A DNA stretch of 41,540 nt from an uncultured Clostridia bacterium (GCA_934754335.1 CAKVHY010000009.1:1-41540); one strand, 5' to 3'. Counted from the first letter of the stretch, positions 23,350-30,780 are shown. The notes: generated by a model not told the origin, from the sequence alone. Made by a program: numbers and translations.

Positions 23350-23379
23350 TTAACAAAAATCCAAGAATTTTTATATAAT
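23350..23379 (+). promoter_or_regulatory. Promoter of collagen-like gene 1
   Basis: TTAACA (23350-23355), 18-bp spacer, TATAAT (23374-23379). The same -35 and spacer length occur at collagen-like gene 2. Confidence 0.7.
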
Positions 23380-23407
23380 AATTGTATATGTATAAGTAGG
23401 AGAATTT

Positions 23408-24517
23408 ATGGAAAAAAGATGCAAATATCCAATCAATTGTTTAAACTCTATTATATGTTCAGATTATGAAAAAAAATCTTCTAAAATCGTGGGTATTACT
23501 GGTCCGCAAGGTCCAATGGGACCAATCGGCCCAACAGGTGCAACCGGTCCGATAGGCCCAACAGGTGCAACAGGCCCTAGCGGAGAAAATATAGTTGTTC
23601 GTTCAACTACAACTGTTCCGGCAGATCATGAGGCATATGTTAGTTCGTTTCATGACGGGAACACCACTCATTTAGATTTCTTTATTCCAAAGGGCTACGA
23701 TGGTGTCCCTGAAACTATATCAGTGGGTGAAACAAAGACTCTAGATGCGGGCGAAAACGCAAATGTGCAGGAAAGAATTCTAGAGGGGGTTCATTATTTT
23801 GATTTTTCCATTCCAAAAGGTGAGAAAGGCGAAAAGGGAGAGCAGGGGCCAAGGGGCCTTCCCGGAGAAATTGGCATAAGTGAAGTTATAACGATTGATG
23901 GCACGGAAACAATTGAGCCAAACGAACCTGCTGAAGTTCAGGACGATTTTGATAGAAATATTCACCACCTAACTTTTTATATTCCAAAGGGAGAGAAAGG
24001 CGAAAAAGGAGAGAAGGGCGAAAAAGGAGAAACTGGCGAACAAGGGACTGTTGGTGCAACAGGTCCAAAAGGAGATAAGGGTGAGCCTGGTGAAACCGGT
24101 CCTGCGGGGCCACCAGGATTAACCCCAAACTTTAATGCCACTATTTATAATCCTTTACAGCAAATAACAACAAATGGTTCATCATTAATTTTTGGAGAAG
24201 TGGAATTAAATAAGGGATTGATTGTAAAAAACAACAGCATAACAACACCAATTGCTGGCACATTTCTAATATCGTTCGCAATAAATAATTCTTTGCAAGC
24301 ATCCACTGGAGACTATATAGGAGTACATGTGAATGGGGTTTTGGTTACGGTATCCAAAAGACCATTAACGGCAAGTACTAATACAGGCGCGACCTTTGTG
24401 ACCACTTTGAATAAAAATGATATTATAACTCTAGTTGCAAATGTTGGTGGAAGCAGAACGATAACTGCGTCAGGTGCACCAAGCGCTGTGCTTACTATCA
24501 TGATGATTGCAAATTAG
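23408..24517 (+). CDS. Modular collagen-like surface protein with BclA-like C-terminal domain
   Basis: 369 residues. A short Cys-bearing N-terminus without a signal peptide (MEKRCKYPINCLNSIICSD) is followed by Gly-X-Y blocks (GPQGPMGPIGPTGATGPI; later GEKGEKGEQGPRGLPGE and GEKGEKGEKGETGEQG). These are split by three copies of a roughly 40-residue beta module that ends in F(F/S/Y)IPKG. The C-terminal 130 residues (from NFNATIYN) match the trimer-forming jelly-roll type found in BclA: SIFGEVELNKGLIV-like start, GTFLISFAIN, GASFVTTLN-like region. Trimeric filament on the spore or cell surface is the family expectation. AGGAGAATTT precedes the ATG. Confidence 0.88.
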   Translation: MEKRCKYPINCLNSIICSDYEKKSSKIVGITGPQGPMGPIGPTGATGPIGPTGATGPSGENIVVRSTTTVPADHEAYVSSFHDGNTTHLDFFIPKGYDGVPETISVGETKTLDAGENANVQERILEGVHYFDFSIPKGEKGEKGEQGPRGLPGEIGISEVITIDGTETIEPNEPAEVQDDFDRNIHHLTFYIPKGEKGEKGEKGEKGETGEQGTVGATGPKGDKGEPGETGPAGPPGLTPNFNATIYNPLQQITTNGSSLIFGEVELNKGLIVKNNSITTPIAGTFLISFAINNSLQASTGDYIGVHVNGVLVTVSKRPLTASTNTGATFVTTLNKNDIITLVANVGGSRTITASGAPSAVLTIMMIAN

Positions 24518-24554
24518 AAATTAGCATAATTTGGTGTGAGTTTTAAAATTATAA

Positions 24555-24584
24555 AAAAAACAGTTCAAATAAGAACTGTTTTTT
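24555..24584. terminator. Bidirectional terminator
   Basis: AAAAAACAGTTC (24555-24566) pairs with GAACTGTTTTTT (24573-24584), 6-nt loop. It serves collagen-like gene 1 and the convergent GNAT gene. Confidence 0.9.
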
Positions 24585-25191
24585 ATAATTTTTGTACCAG
24601 AATTTTATAGTCAACAATTATTTCATTATAATCTTTAAATTTGTTTAGAGTGATTTTCGCATTTGATTTACCTATTAAACTGAAAAATGGTTGATTAGAT
24701 AAGAAAATAAATTCTTCTTTTTTAACTGATTTTGAATAGTCGCACCAAACAGTGAACCCTTTGTTTAAACATGATTTAAAACTGGCAATATTATCTTTAT
24801 GAACTTTCGTAAAAACCCATTCAAATCCATCATTTTTAATTTTATCAAGTAAAATATCTATAAGTTGTTGCATAATCTTATTCCCGCGATATTCAGAATG
24901 AACTAGATTAAATCCTATTTCAACTAATTTATTAGTGTTACATTCATTTGGAAATGATATTTTCCCAATCAATTTTCCACATTTATAATCTAAAGAACTA
25001 ACTCCAACTAACTTATTTTCAATAAATGCTCCAATAATGTGAAATCTCGGATTTTCAATCATTCCAATCACATTGTCTATATCGTATGGCATAGGTGTAA
25101 ACCATTCTAAATTATCTAAATGGGAATACATATCCACGATTAATTCTGAAAATGCCTTTGCATCTTTAGATTCTAACTGACGAATAATCAT
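24583..25191 (-). CDS. GNAT family N-acetyltransferase
   Basis: 202 residues. The N-terminus MIIRQLESKDAKAFSELI is the usual first strand and helix. The acetyl-CoA motif A is VEIGFNLVHSEYRGNKIMQQLIDIL, with the RGN-K variant of R/Q-x-x-G-x-G/A. Helix/strand motif B follows (HKDNIASFKSCLNKGF), where the protein resembles small-molecule or ribosomal-protein acetylases. The extra 50 C-terminal residues (from KEEFIFLSN) are not recognised. It follows the SUFU-domain gene by 24 nt and probably shares its promoter. The substrate is unknown. Confidence 0.85.
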   Translation of the reverse strand: MIIRQLESKDAKAFSELIVDMYSHLDNLEWFTPMPYDIDNVIGMIENPRFHIIGAFIENKLVGVSSLDYKCGKLIGKISFPNECNTNKLVEIGFNLVHSEYRGNKIMQQLIDILLDKIKNDGFEWVFTKVHKDNIASFKSCLNKGFTVWCDYSKSVKKEEFIFLSNQPFFSLIGKSNAKITLNKFKDYNEIIVDYKILVQKL

Positions 25192-25215
25192 AATCTGATT
25201 TACCTTTAAAGTATT

Positions 25216-25854
25216 TTATCTTTCGTTTCTAACAACTAAATCTTCATTTCCGTCTTTATCTGTTAAATATTTATCTATAAATGCTTCAGCACCCATCTCT
25301 TGAAGTTTGTCAAATTCTTCTTTTGTGATTACATTTAAGCATAAGAAATTAACTTTTTTCCTTGGAAATAAACCATATTTTAATGTGAAGAATTTGTAAT
25401 CAATCCATGTTGGGAAAGTTACAAGTCCACAACACATTTTAGTACAGTCTGCATATGGAGCGAAATCTTCATCGGAAATTGTGTGACCATATGAAATAAA
25501 AGAATCGTATTCTTGTGGCATTCTTGCAACGGTTTTTAATGCCTTAATTGGCCAGTACCAATTATCATCATGGATTGATTTCATATCAAATTTCCAATCT
25601 TTTGGCAAAAACATTACAAGTTCCACGTTTGGGTATGGTGCATCCTTCATTTTGTAAGCACTCATTCCCACTGTTGCTATAATATTGTAAGGAAATTTCT
25701 CTGTTGGAAGATAATGTTCTATATCTATATGTAAATCTCCCATAACAGATTCATGCATCACAATGTCGCTTGGTTTTGCTCCTAGTTCCGTAAAGAATTT
25801 GTCATAATGTTTTTCGATTTTTTCAATGTCTTTTGGTTTTAAATAATACCCCAT
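25216..25854 (-). CDS. Suppressor of fused (SUFU) domain protein
   Basis: 212 residues. The SUFU-like domain fills the protein: ESVMGDLHIDIEHYLPTEKFPYNIIATVGMS near the start, then PNVELVMFLPKDWKF and WPIKALKTVARMP, then SYGHTISDED and ending with GLFPRKKVNFLCLNVITKEE. Bacterial SUFU-domain proteins are widespread and often act as immunity or accessory proteins in polymorphic toxin loci, but many stand alone. No toxin gene is seen here. AAGGAGAAAAA precedes the ATG. First gene of a two-gene unit with the GNAT gene. Confidence 0.88.
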   Translation of the reverse strand: MGYYLKPKDIEKIEKHYDKFFTELGAKPSDIVMHESVMGDLHIDIEHYLPTEKFPYNIIATVGMSAYKMKDAPYPNVELVMFLPKDWKFDMKSIHDDNWYWPIKALKTVARMPQEYDSFISYGHTISDEDFAPYADCTKMCCGLVTFPTWIDYKFFTLKYGLFPRKKVNFLCLNVITKEEFDKLQEMGAEAFIDKYLTDKDGNEDLVVRNER

Positions 25855-25918
25855 TTTTTCTCCTTTTTATTTAAAAACTTCTGAATTTTGTTTTACAATA
25901 TGAGATTGACTGTTAATT

Positions 25919-25946
25919 ATTTTAGCAGGTTTACTTTTTATAACAA
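25919..25946 (-). promoter_or_regulatory. Promoter of the SUFU-GNAT unit
   Basis: Minus strand TTGTTA (25941-25946), 16-bp spacer, TAAAAT (25919-25924). Confidence 0.55.
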
Positions 25947-25991
25947 AATTTTATTTGTGATTTTTATAATTAATATTCTCTAATGTATGCT

Positions 25992-26414
25992 TTACTTTTT
26001 ATTTAATTTCCGCCAGCCCCACCAATTAGGAAATATTTCATCTAACGTGACCGTTCTTCTGCTTTCAAAATCAGTGATTATCTCCATATCTTTATTCTTA
26101 ACATTTAATTGCATAAAAAATTCTCTACATGCGCCACAGGGCATACCTCCATTCTCTTTAGGTGGTGTGTTTCTACAGGCAAGTAACCTTTTAACAACTG
26201 TTTGGCCACTTTGAATATACATATTTAAAGCGGCAACTCTTTCTGCGCATAAAGCAATCACTCCACTTGCACCTTCTATACAAAAGCCCGTATAAATTTC
26301 TCCATTTTCGGCTTCAATAGCACATACGACATGGTGTGCATCAATGAATGGTGAAACCTCTTCCGGGTGATATTCTTTTTGTGCTACTTCATATAATTTA
26401 TCCCAAATATCCAT
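25992..26414 (-). CDS. Cytidine deaminase-like protein
   Basis: 140 residues. The zinc site of the cytidine deaminase superfamily is complete: C56-A-E58 and P92-C93-G-A-C96 (three Cys ligands plus the catalytic Glu). It would hydrolyse an amino group from a nucleoside such as cytidine. The substrate-facing segment is unusual: classic enzymes have GxNxENAS, while this one reads GFCIEGAS, so the ribose-binding Asn is not where expected. The C-terminus has the aromatic tail FPNWWGWRKL. It may be a nucleoside deaminase with altered specificity or a blasticidin-S-deaminase-like relative. AAAGGAAAGAG precedes the ATG. Confidence 0.82.
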   Translation of the reverse strand: MDIWDKLYEVAQKEYHPEEVSPFIDAHHVVCAIEAENGEIYTGFCIEGASGVIALCAERVAALNMYIQSGQTVVKRLLACRNTPPKENGGMPCGACREFFMQLNVKNKDMEIITDFESRRTVTLDEIFPNWWGWRKLNKK

Positions 26415-26460
26415 AGAGTTCTCTTTCCTTTTTAAGTTTAAAAGAATATTTATTTTTGGT

Positions 26461-26489
26461 ATAATATCATTTTATAGTGTTTTTTGCAA
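26461..26489 (-). promoter_or_regulatory. Promoter of the deaminase gene
   Basis: Minus strand TTGCAA (26484-26489), 17-bp spacer, TATTAT (26461-26466). Confidence 0.65.
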
Positions 26490-26538
26490 ATAAAATAGGG
26501 TGGTGCGGTGCAAGTGATAACTCTTATAGGGTTGTAAA

Positions 26539-26560
26539 AAAAGAGCAAAATTGCTCTTTT
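26539..26560 (-). terminator. Terminator of the SIMPL gene
   Basis: AAAAGAGCAA (26539-26548) pairs with TTGCTCTTTT (26551-26560). Read leftward it closes toward the deaminase; it is directly after the SIMPL stop (26565). Confidence 0.75.
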
Positions 26561-26564
26561 GTAC

Positions 26565-27218
26565 TTAAAGAATTTCCCAAACAAGTGTGGCTGTGTCGTT
26601 GACGCAGATATCGTCTGGTTGAATATCTATGTCAGATGCACAAACTTTTGCCCGCATTAGAGTTCTTTCCATCTTGTATTCAGTGTTTGAATAAACATTT
26701 ATCTCGCCCCAGTTATAGTCAATTGAGATTAAATCTCCAAGTTTCACATTCGATGCTTGGCTTAAGATTGTGGCTTTCTCTAGAGCGTTGTTAGATGCCG
26801 ATTCTAATAGTTCCTTGCTGATTTGGGTTGGGTCTTTCACTGTAAATGAAATTGAAAACTCAGGCATTGCTTCACACATTGAAATTGCAGATATAACTAA
26901 GCCAAGTTGTTTTGTATCGAAAGCAAATTCCACCTTTAGGGTGTGATTGCAAATGTATCCTTTGAATACGCTTTTATAAATTCCTTTTTCATCTCTCTCA
27001 CTTTCGTAATTTGTACGAATATTGAAGTTGCAGGTTTTTATGTCGTCCTTTTTAAAGCCAACATCTTGAAGTGCTTTACTTAGTATATTTATCTTTTCAG
27101 ATGCTAAATTCATAGTTTGCTCATAATCTTTATCTTTTGTTTCAAGATTCATTGAGATAACGATCAAATCTGGTTTAACAGAAACTTTTCCCATTCCTTT
27201 TACTGTAATTGTTTTCAT
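26565..27218 (-). CDS. SIMPL domain (DUF541) protein
   Basis: 217 residues. It has the typical opening ITVKGMGKVSVKPDLIVISMNLETKDKDY, where the first strands lead to SEKINILSKALQDVGFKKDDIKTCNF, and the characteristic ALEKATILSQASNVKLGDLISIDYNW near the C-terminus. Members are often periplasmic or secreted, but this one has no signal peptide, so a cytoplasmic location is expected. The biochemical role of the family is poorly known. CGGAGGT precedes the ATG; an extended -10 (TGATATAAT, with TATAAT at 27243-27248) lies just upstream. Single-gene unit. Confidence 0.88.
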   Translation of the reverse strand: MKTITVKGMGKVSVKPDLIVISMNLETKDKDYEQTMNLASEKINILSKALQDVGFKKDDIKTCNFNIRTNYESERDEKGIYKSVFKGYICNHTLKVEFAFDTKQLGLVISAISMCEAMPEFSISFTVKDPTQISKELLESASNNALEKATILSQASNVKLGDLISIDYNWGEINVYSNTEYKMERTLMRAKVCASDIDIQPDDICVNDTATLVWEIL

Positions 27219-27323
27219 AAGTTGTACCTCCGTTTTCCTGAGATTATATCATAATAATTCATAATTCTTATGCAATTTTAATGATTAGAGAAATAATTTT
27301 TGGCTAAAGCCTTATGCTAGTTT

Positions 27324-28115
27324 TTATTTTATATTTTCAGGTTGGTCTAGGGATTTATAAAATCCATCAATTACGTGGTTAAATTCGGAAGGAAGTTTTT
27401 CTTTTGCGGATTGTCTTAATTCTTCGTCAATTCCGTAAAATGCTTCCGCAACGCTTCCCACAATGCAAGCATTGGTGTCGGTGTCACCGCCAAACGAAAT
27501 CGCAAGTTTGATACTATCTTCAAACGAATTGGAGTTGAATATGGAATATAGGCATAAATCAATTGTGTCATCACAAGTACAATTAAATTTAGATACTTGT
27601 GGCTTTGTTATGTTTAAATTGAGTCGGTCTTTTATTTCGTCCTTGCTTATTCCGTTTCTTGCATAGAATATCATTAAAGCAATGGTTGTGGCACATCTGA
27701 TTGCACTTTCTGAGTTGTGAGAAGAGGCGGTGGCTAAGTAGGCGTTTTCTATAACTTCTTCTTCGCTGTTAAATAAGTAGCCAATAGGGGAAACTCTCAT
27801 CATTGCACCATTTCCGGAACTTGAGCCCGAGGTTTCATCTTTTGCCCATTTTATAAAGTTTGGTGAGAAAGTGGTCTTGAAATATGGGGCGAATGAAGGC
27901 TTGTAGTTTTCATACTTAAGCGTGTATTCTTTTAATTTGTCTTCATAATTAGAATGGCTAAGAATTGCGTCTGCAATAGCAACTGTAAGAATCGTGTCAT
28001 CACTATAAAACGCATTTTCTTCAATAATATTTCCCACATTAATTTCTTTATGATTCTTTATTTGGTCGTACTCATAAATTGAGCCAGCCAAATCACCAAT
28101 TATAGCACCTAACAT
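27324..28115 (-). CDS. ADP-ribosylglycohydrolase family protein
   Basis: 263 residues. It begins MLGAIIGDLAGSIYEYDQIK; the di-metal site is built from S38-D39-D40-T41 and the C-terminal FGGDTDTNACIVGSVAEAFYG, and GNGAMMRVSPIG forms the middle motif. Enzymes of this family (DraG, ARH) remove ADP-ribose from proteins or small molecules using Mg2+ or Mn2+. No partner ADP-ribosyltransferase is in the window. AAAGGAGAAAC precedes the ATG. It is transcribed alone from the promoter at 28134-28162. Confidence 0.9.
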   Translation of the reverse strand: MLGAIIGDLAGSIYEYDQIKNHKEINVGNIIEENAFYSDDTILTVAIADAILSHSNYEDKLKEYTLKYENYKPSFAPYFKTTFSPNFIKWAKDETSGSSSGNGAMMRVSPIGYLFNSEEEVIENAYLATASSHNSESAIRCATTIALMIFYARNGISKDEIKDRLNLNITKPQVSKFNCTCDDTIDLCLYSIFNSNSFEDSIKLAISFGGDTDTNACIVGSVAEAFYGIDEELRQSAKEKLPSEFNHVIDGFYKSLDQPENIK

Positions 28116-28133
28116 TGTTTCTCCTTTTGAGAT

Positions 28134-28162
28134 ATTTTATCATAGAAATATGTTTTTGAAAA
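28134..28162 (-). promoter_or_regulatory. Promoter of the ADP-ribosylglycohydrolase gene
   Basis: Minus strand TTTTCA (28157-28162), 17-bp spacer, TAAAAT (28134-28139) with a TGA extension. Confidence 0.6.
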
Positions 28163-28163
28163 T

Positions 28164-28211
28164 AAAAAATCGCTGAAACCCTTAATTTATGGGGCTATTC
28201 AGCGATTTTTT
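28164..28211. terminator. Strong bidirectional hairpin between divergent genes
   Basis: Perfect 14-bp stem AAAAAATCGCTGAA (28164-28177) with TTCAGCGATTTTTT (28198-28211), with a CCC/GGG pairing in the loop. It resembles a two-way terminator but sits upstream of both flanking genes, which diverge from here. Confidence 0.75.
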
Positions 28212-28306
28212 AATTAATGTAAAGAAATAAAAATTTTCCTTACACTACTTTTGCATGTATAACCAAAAGTCTTATTCATCATTTTTTTGATTTTGCATTC
28301 AAATAA

Positions 28307-28336
28307 TTTACAAATTTTATGAAAATATGTTAGAAT
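28307..28336 (+). promoter_or_regulatory. Promoter of the YcxB-like gene
   Basis: TTTACA (28307-28312), 18-bp spacer, TAGAAT (28331-28336). The ATG follows only 20 nt later. Confidence 0.65.
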
Positions 28337-28355
28337 TATTTTGAGGTTTAAATTT

Positions 28356-28874
28356 ATGATAACAATAAAAACAAAATTAGACGAAAATATGCAAAAGGAG
28401 TTAGTACGTCCAGCACTTACTACATACCTTTTTATGATGATTATTGGAATAATTGGACTTTTGGCATACATAATAATTGGTACGGTGGTTGAAAATGCTA
28501 ATGTGGAATACTTGCTTGTGTTTTCAATACCTTTTGGTATGGGACTTGTATTTTATTTGGTTATAAAAAGACAACTTAAACAAATAAAGAATAGTACAAA
28601 TTTAAACATATATGAATTTTATGAAGACTTTATGAATGTCAAAACAATGAATAACGGTGAAGATGTTGGAACAGTAAAGGTTTATTATAAGGATATCGTC
28701 AAGAAAAGAGAAAGCAAGAATTATTTTTTCTTGTTTATTAACAATGTAAATGCTTTCCCAATAGCAAAATCCGGATTAACAGAAGACGAACTTAAAGAAA
28801 TCCGCATGCTGTTAAATATTCAAGAAAAAAAGGCAAAAACTGCTAAAGTGCAAAATGAAACAACATTAAAATAA
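28356..28874 (+). CDS. YcxB-like two-pass membrane protein
   Basis: 172 residues from the ATG at 28356 (TTGAGG upstream as ribosome site; a TTG at 28341 in the same frame is less likely). Two membrane segments (about 22-48 and 56-76: TTYLFMMIIGIIGLLAYIIIG and LLVFSIPFGMGLVFYLVI) are followed by a cytoplasmic domain with YEFYEDFMNVKT, VYYKDIVKKRESKNYFFLF and FPIAKSGLTEDELKEIRMLL. That order matches YcxB-like C-terminal domains in Firmicutes proteins of unknown function. Single-gene unit. Confidence 0.75.
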   Translation: MITIKTKLDENMQKELVRPALTTYLFMMIIGIIGLLAYIIIGTVVENANVEYLLVFSIPFGMGLVFYLVIKRQLKQIKNSTNLNIYEFYEDFMNVKTMNNGEDVGTVKVYYKDIVKKRESKNYFFLFINNVNAFPIAKSGLTEDELKEIRMLLNIQEKKAKTAKVQNETTLK

Positions 28875-28942
28875 AATCTCTGCGTTTGCAGTACCATTAC
28901 GAAGTAATATCTCTGAACTGCAAGGTTTAATTTCATTGCAAA
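28875..28942. other. Short intergenic stretch with nested hairpin
   Basis: TTGCAGT near 28892 can pair with ACTGCAA near 28918, enclosing ATTAC/GTAAT. No T run follows, so a terminator is doubtful. No gene is seen. Confidence 0.4.
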
Positions 28943-28974
28943 AAAAAGGTCTTCCATTAGGAAAACCTTTTTTA
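28943..28974 (-). terminator. Terminator of tRNA-Gly
   Basis: A-rich arm AAAAAAGGT with ACCTTTTTT and an inner TTCC/GGAA. Read leftward it comes just after the tRNA 3' end and closes with a T run. Confidence 0.75.
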
Positions 28975-28976
28975 CT

Positions 28977-29050
28977 TGGAGCAAGTAGCGGGAATCGAAC
29001 CCGCAACTAGTGCTTGGGAAGCACCCGTTTTGCCATTAAACTATACCTGC
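28977..29050 (-). tRNA. tRNA-Gly(CCC)
   Basis: 74 nt including an encoded CCA end. The acceptor GCAGGTA pairs with TACTTGC (one G-T pair), the anticodon loop is TTCCCAA with anticodon CCC, and the T arm is GCGGG-TTCGATT-CCCGC. It reads GGG codons. An extended -10 (TGATAGAAT, box at 29060-29065) lies about 10 nt upstream. TGCCCT and AGGGCA (29054-29059 and 29075-29080) form an inverted repeat around that box. Confidence 0.95.
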
Positions 29051-29117
29051 ATTTGCCCTATTCTATCACAAAACAGGGCAGGTGACTACTATTTTTCAAA
29101 GAAATTATAAATAATGT

Positions 29118-29276
29118 TTAAAAGTTCTTATCAGTTTCGCCATCAGCAACTAAAGTAATATTTTTGCTCTTTCCTTTAATTAGCAATGTGTATAATGTGA
29201 AATAAAGAAAGAATATCAATATGCAAGTTATGACTAGCAACGCTACGCTAACTGAATAGTTGCTAACTCCAAGCAT
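29118..29276 (-). CDS. Small single-pass membrane protein (52 residues)
   Basis: A short frame from ATG at 29276 (or GTG at 29294, six codons earlier). It reads MLGVSNYSVS, then a hydrophobic segment (about 9-33, VALLVITCILIFFLYFTLYTLL), then KGKSKNITLVADGETDKNF. The layout, short outside start, one membrane helix and a charged inner tail, is that of a membrane mini-protein, superficially like the gamma subunits of sodium-pumping decarboxylases. There is no strong ribosome site, and no partner subunits are near. It could also be the remnant of a larger gene. Confidence 0.45.
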   Translation of the reverse strand: MLGVSNYSVSVALLVITCILIFFLYFTLYTLLIKGKSKNITLVADGETDKNF

Positions 29277-29451
29277 GTTTCCATTACTGAGCACAACTCA
29301 AATAGGGTGTATAAAGTTATAGTTATAATATAATTACAATAAACAAAGCAAACTAAGTTTCTGGCACGAAGAAAGTTGTTTAATAAACCAAATGAGAAGT
29401 GTTTTTTAAAGCAAGATGTTAATAAAATGTTTGTAAAACCTTATAAAAAAG
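29277..29451. other. Intergenic stretch without a recognisable gene
   Basis: AT-rich, between the 52-residue frame and the terminator of the HTH gene. I see no open frame, repeat or RNA gene in it, only possible -10-like sequences (TATAAT near 29325) on the plus strand. Confidence 0.5.
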
Positions 29452-29490
29452 AAAAAACAGAAAGAGACTTAAAATTTCTTTCTGTTTTTT
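29452..29490 (-). terminator. Terminator of the double-HTH regulator
   Basis: AAAAAACAGAAAG (29452-29464) pairs with CTTTCTGTTTTTT (29478-29490), 13 bp. Read leftward it follows the minus-strand gene ending at 29526. Confidence 0.85.
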
Positions 29491-29525
29491 TTAAACACTT
29501 TTAATCAATAAAACTCAAATCTTAT

Positions 29526-29975
29526 TTATTTTCTACGAGTAACAGTTTCTTTATCGCTACCAATTAAATAATCTATTGTTACATTAAAGAAAGTTGAAAG
29601 GGTGGTAAGTGACTTCATTGAAGGAATGCTATCGTTATTCTTCCATCTGTAATAAGTGGAATCACTCATTCCAAGATGATCCATAAGTCTTTCAATAGAC
29701 CAGCCATTTTCTTTCATTAATTTTTTAAGAGTTTGCATAAATGTTAATTGATTCTTGCTTTTAACTTTTGGGTCATCTGTTAAACCCATAAGATAATGTA
29801 CAGAACAATTGAAATGTTTTGCCAATTTGCAAGCGATTGCCAACTCAGGATTATAACCTTTTTCAACGTATCCTAAGAACGCTGAATAAGATAATCCAAG
29901 TTCTTTAGCCAATGCTTCTTGGTCTTCGTTGTTTTTCTTGATTAACTCTTCTAATCTGTTTTGAAATTCAAACAT
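29526..29975 (-). CDS. XRE-family regulator with two helix-turn-helix domains
   Basis: 149 residues made of two Cro/C1-type domains. The first covers about 5-65 (EALAKELGLSYSAFLGYVEKG, then CSVHYLMGLTDD). The second covers about 80-142 (WSIERLMDHLGMSDSTYYRW, then VTIDYLIGSDKE). Both end in the YLxG motif common to this family. Having two domains in one short chain without a sensor domain suggests that it binds DNA as a pseudo-dimer. It has no phage genes around it. A palindrome 23 nt upstream of the start (29998-30013) is a likely self-operator. Confidence 0.88.
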   Translation of the reverse strand: MFEFQNRLEELIKKNNEDQEALAKELGLSYSAFLGYVEKGYNPELAIACKLAKHFNCSVHYLMGLTDDPKVKSKNQLTFMQTLKKLMKENGWSIERLMDHLGMSDSTYYRWKNNDSIPSMKSLTTLSTFFNVTIDYLIGSDKETVTRRK

Positions 29976-29997
29976 AATAAAATCCTCACAATTTGTT

Positions 29998-30013
29998 CTT
30001 GACTTAGGTCAAG
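29998..30013. promoter_or_regulatory. Palindromic operator candidate upstream of the XRE gene
   Basis: CTTGAC-TTAG-GTCAAG, a 16-bp palindrome with perfect 6-bp arms. A half-site GTCAAG recurs near 30053. Its position just upstream of the regulator suits autoregulation. Confidence 0.6.
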
Positions 30014-30290
30014 TTTAATATTATTGATATTTTGGCAAAAAAATTGGTGAAAGTCAAGCAGAATTTTGTAAATTTTTTAAAAAAGCAATAATTTGTGCAA
30101 AAATTAACAAATTTTGTATGTCATAGGCATATTTTAAGGAACTGGACACCAAAAATTTAACAAAAATAATTGAAATTCTTTATGTATAATATTATACAGA
30201 CGATTCAGAAGTGGTTGTTATTGTTACAAAAAATAACAGATTTGATTACTCAGACCACACAAACTGAGAATTTACAAAATAAGGAATGAA
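30014..30290. other. AT-rich intergenic region between divergent genes
   Basis: No gene is seen. TATAAT occurs near 30186 with no good -35. A short hairpin TGTTATT/AATAACA lies around 30217-30238 in the leader of the 88-residue gene. Confidence 0.5.
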
Positions 30291-30557
30291 ATGAAAATAA
30301 TTGCTTTAATGTTGGTGGTTTTTATGTTAGTGGTGATTCAAGAATTGCTTAGACGTTCAAATTTTAACACCACAGCAGATGTTTATTCCCATGTTGATTT
30401 TAGTACAAAAACAGAATCTGCCCAAATAATAGATAAAACAATCACTAGAAATAATGATGCTGAAAATACAAAAAAAGAAGATATAAGTGATGAAGAATTT
30501 GAGGAATTTTTAGAATGGCGAAGAAAAAAAAAGTTGCAACAAGATAGCGAAATGTAA
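30291..30557 (+). CDS. Small membrane-anchored protein (88 residues)
   Basis: Not recognised. One N-terminal hydrophobic segment (2-19, KIIALMLVVFMLVVIQEL) with a charged Lys/Glu tail, including EDISDEEFEEFLEWRRKKKLQQ, which looks like an amphipathic helix. No cleavage site or lipobox. AAGGAATGAA before the ATG supports the start. The orientation is probably N-out with a cytoplasmic tail, or secreted if the segment is a signal; the sequence does not decide. Confidence 0.65.
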   Translation: MKIIALMLVVFMLVVIQELLRRSNFNTTADVYSHVDFSTKTESAQIIDKTITRNNDAENTKKEDISDEEFEEFLEWRRKKKLQQDSEM

Positions 30558-30628
30558 AAAAATTGTATTTTTGTGATACTAAAAAACATTAAAAAACACT
30601 ATATAAAATCAAATGATATTTGCACAAA

Positions 30629-30657
30629 ATCTTAGTTTTATCTTAGAAAAATCTTAG
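30629..30657 (+). promoter_or_regulatory. Three ATCTTAG direct repeats at exact 11-bp spacing
   Basis: ATCTTAG at 30629-30635, 30640-30646 and 30651-30657, separated by TTTT and AAAA. Evenly phased direct repeats of 11 bp are the mark of OmpR/PhoB-type response regulators. A -10-like TAAAAT follows at 30676-30681, placing the third repeat on the -35 position of a plus-strand promoter. Confidence 0.6.
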
Positions 30658-30780
30658 AAGAACACGATTTTTAGGTAAAATTGGGCTAAAAACCACTACA
30701 TTTTTGAAATCAAAAACTTTGGTCTCTTAAACAAGGATGCTTGACAGTGTAAGATGTATGTGTGATAAAAAATAAAAAAT

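Noticed and set aside
23480..24110. Short-period repeats in the collagen-like gene considered as a CRISPR array
   Set aside because: The periodicity is Gly-X-Y codons in frame, with no spacers of constant length and no cas genes.
25216..25854. SUFU-domain gene as immunity to a polymorphic toxin
   Set aside because: No toxin, secretion gene or other immunity gene lies beside it; the neighbours are ordinary single genes.
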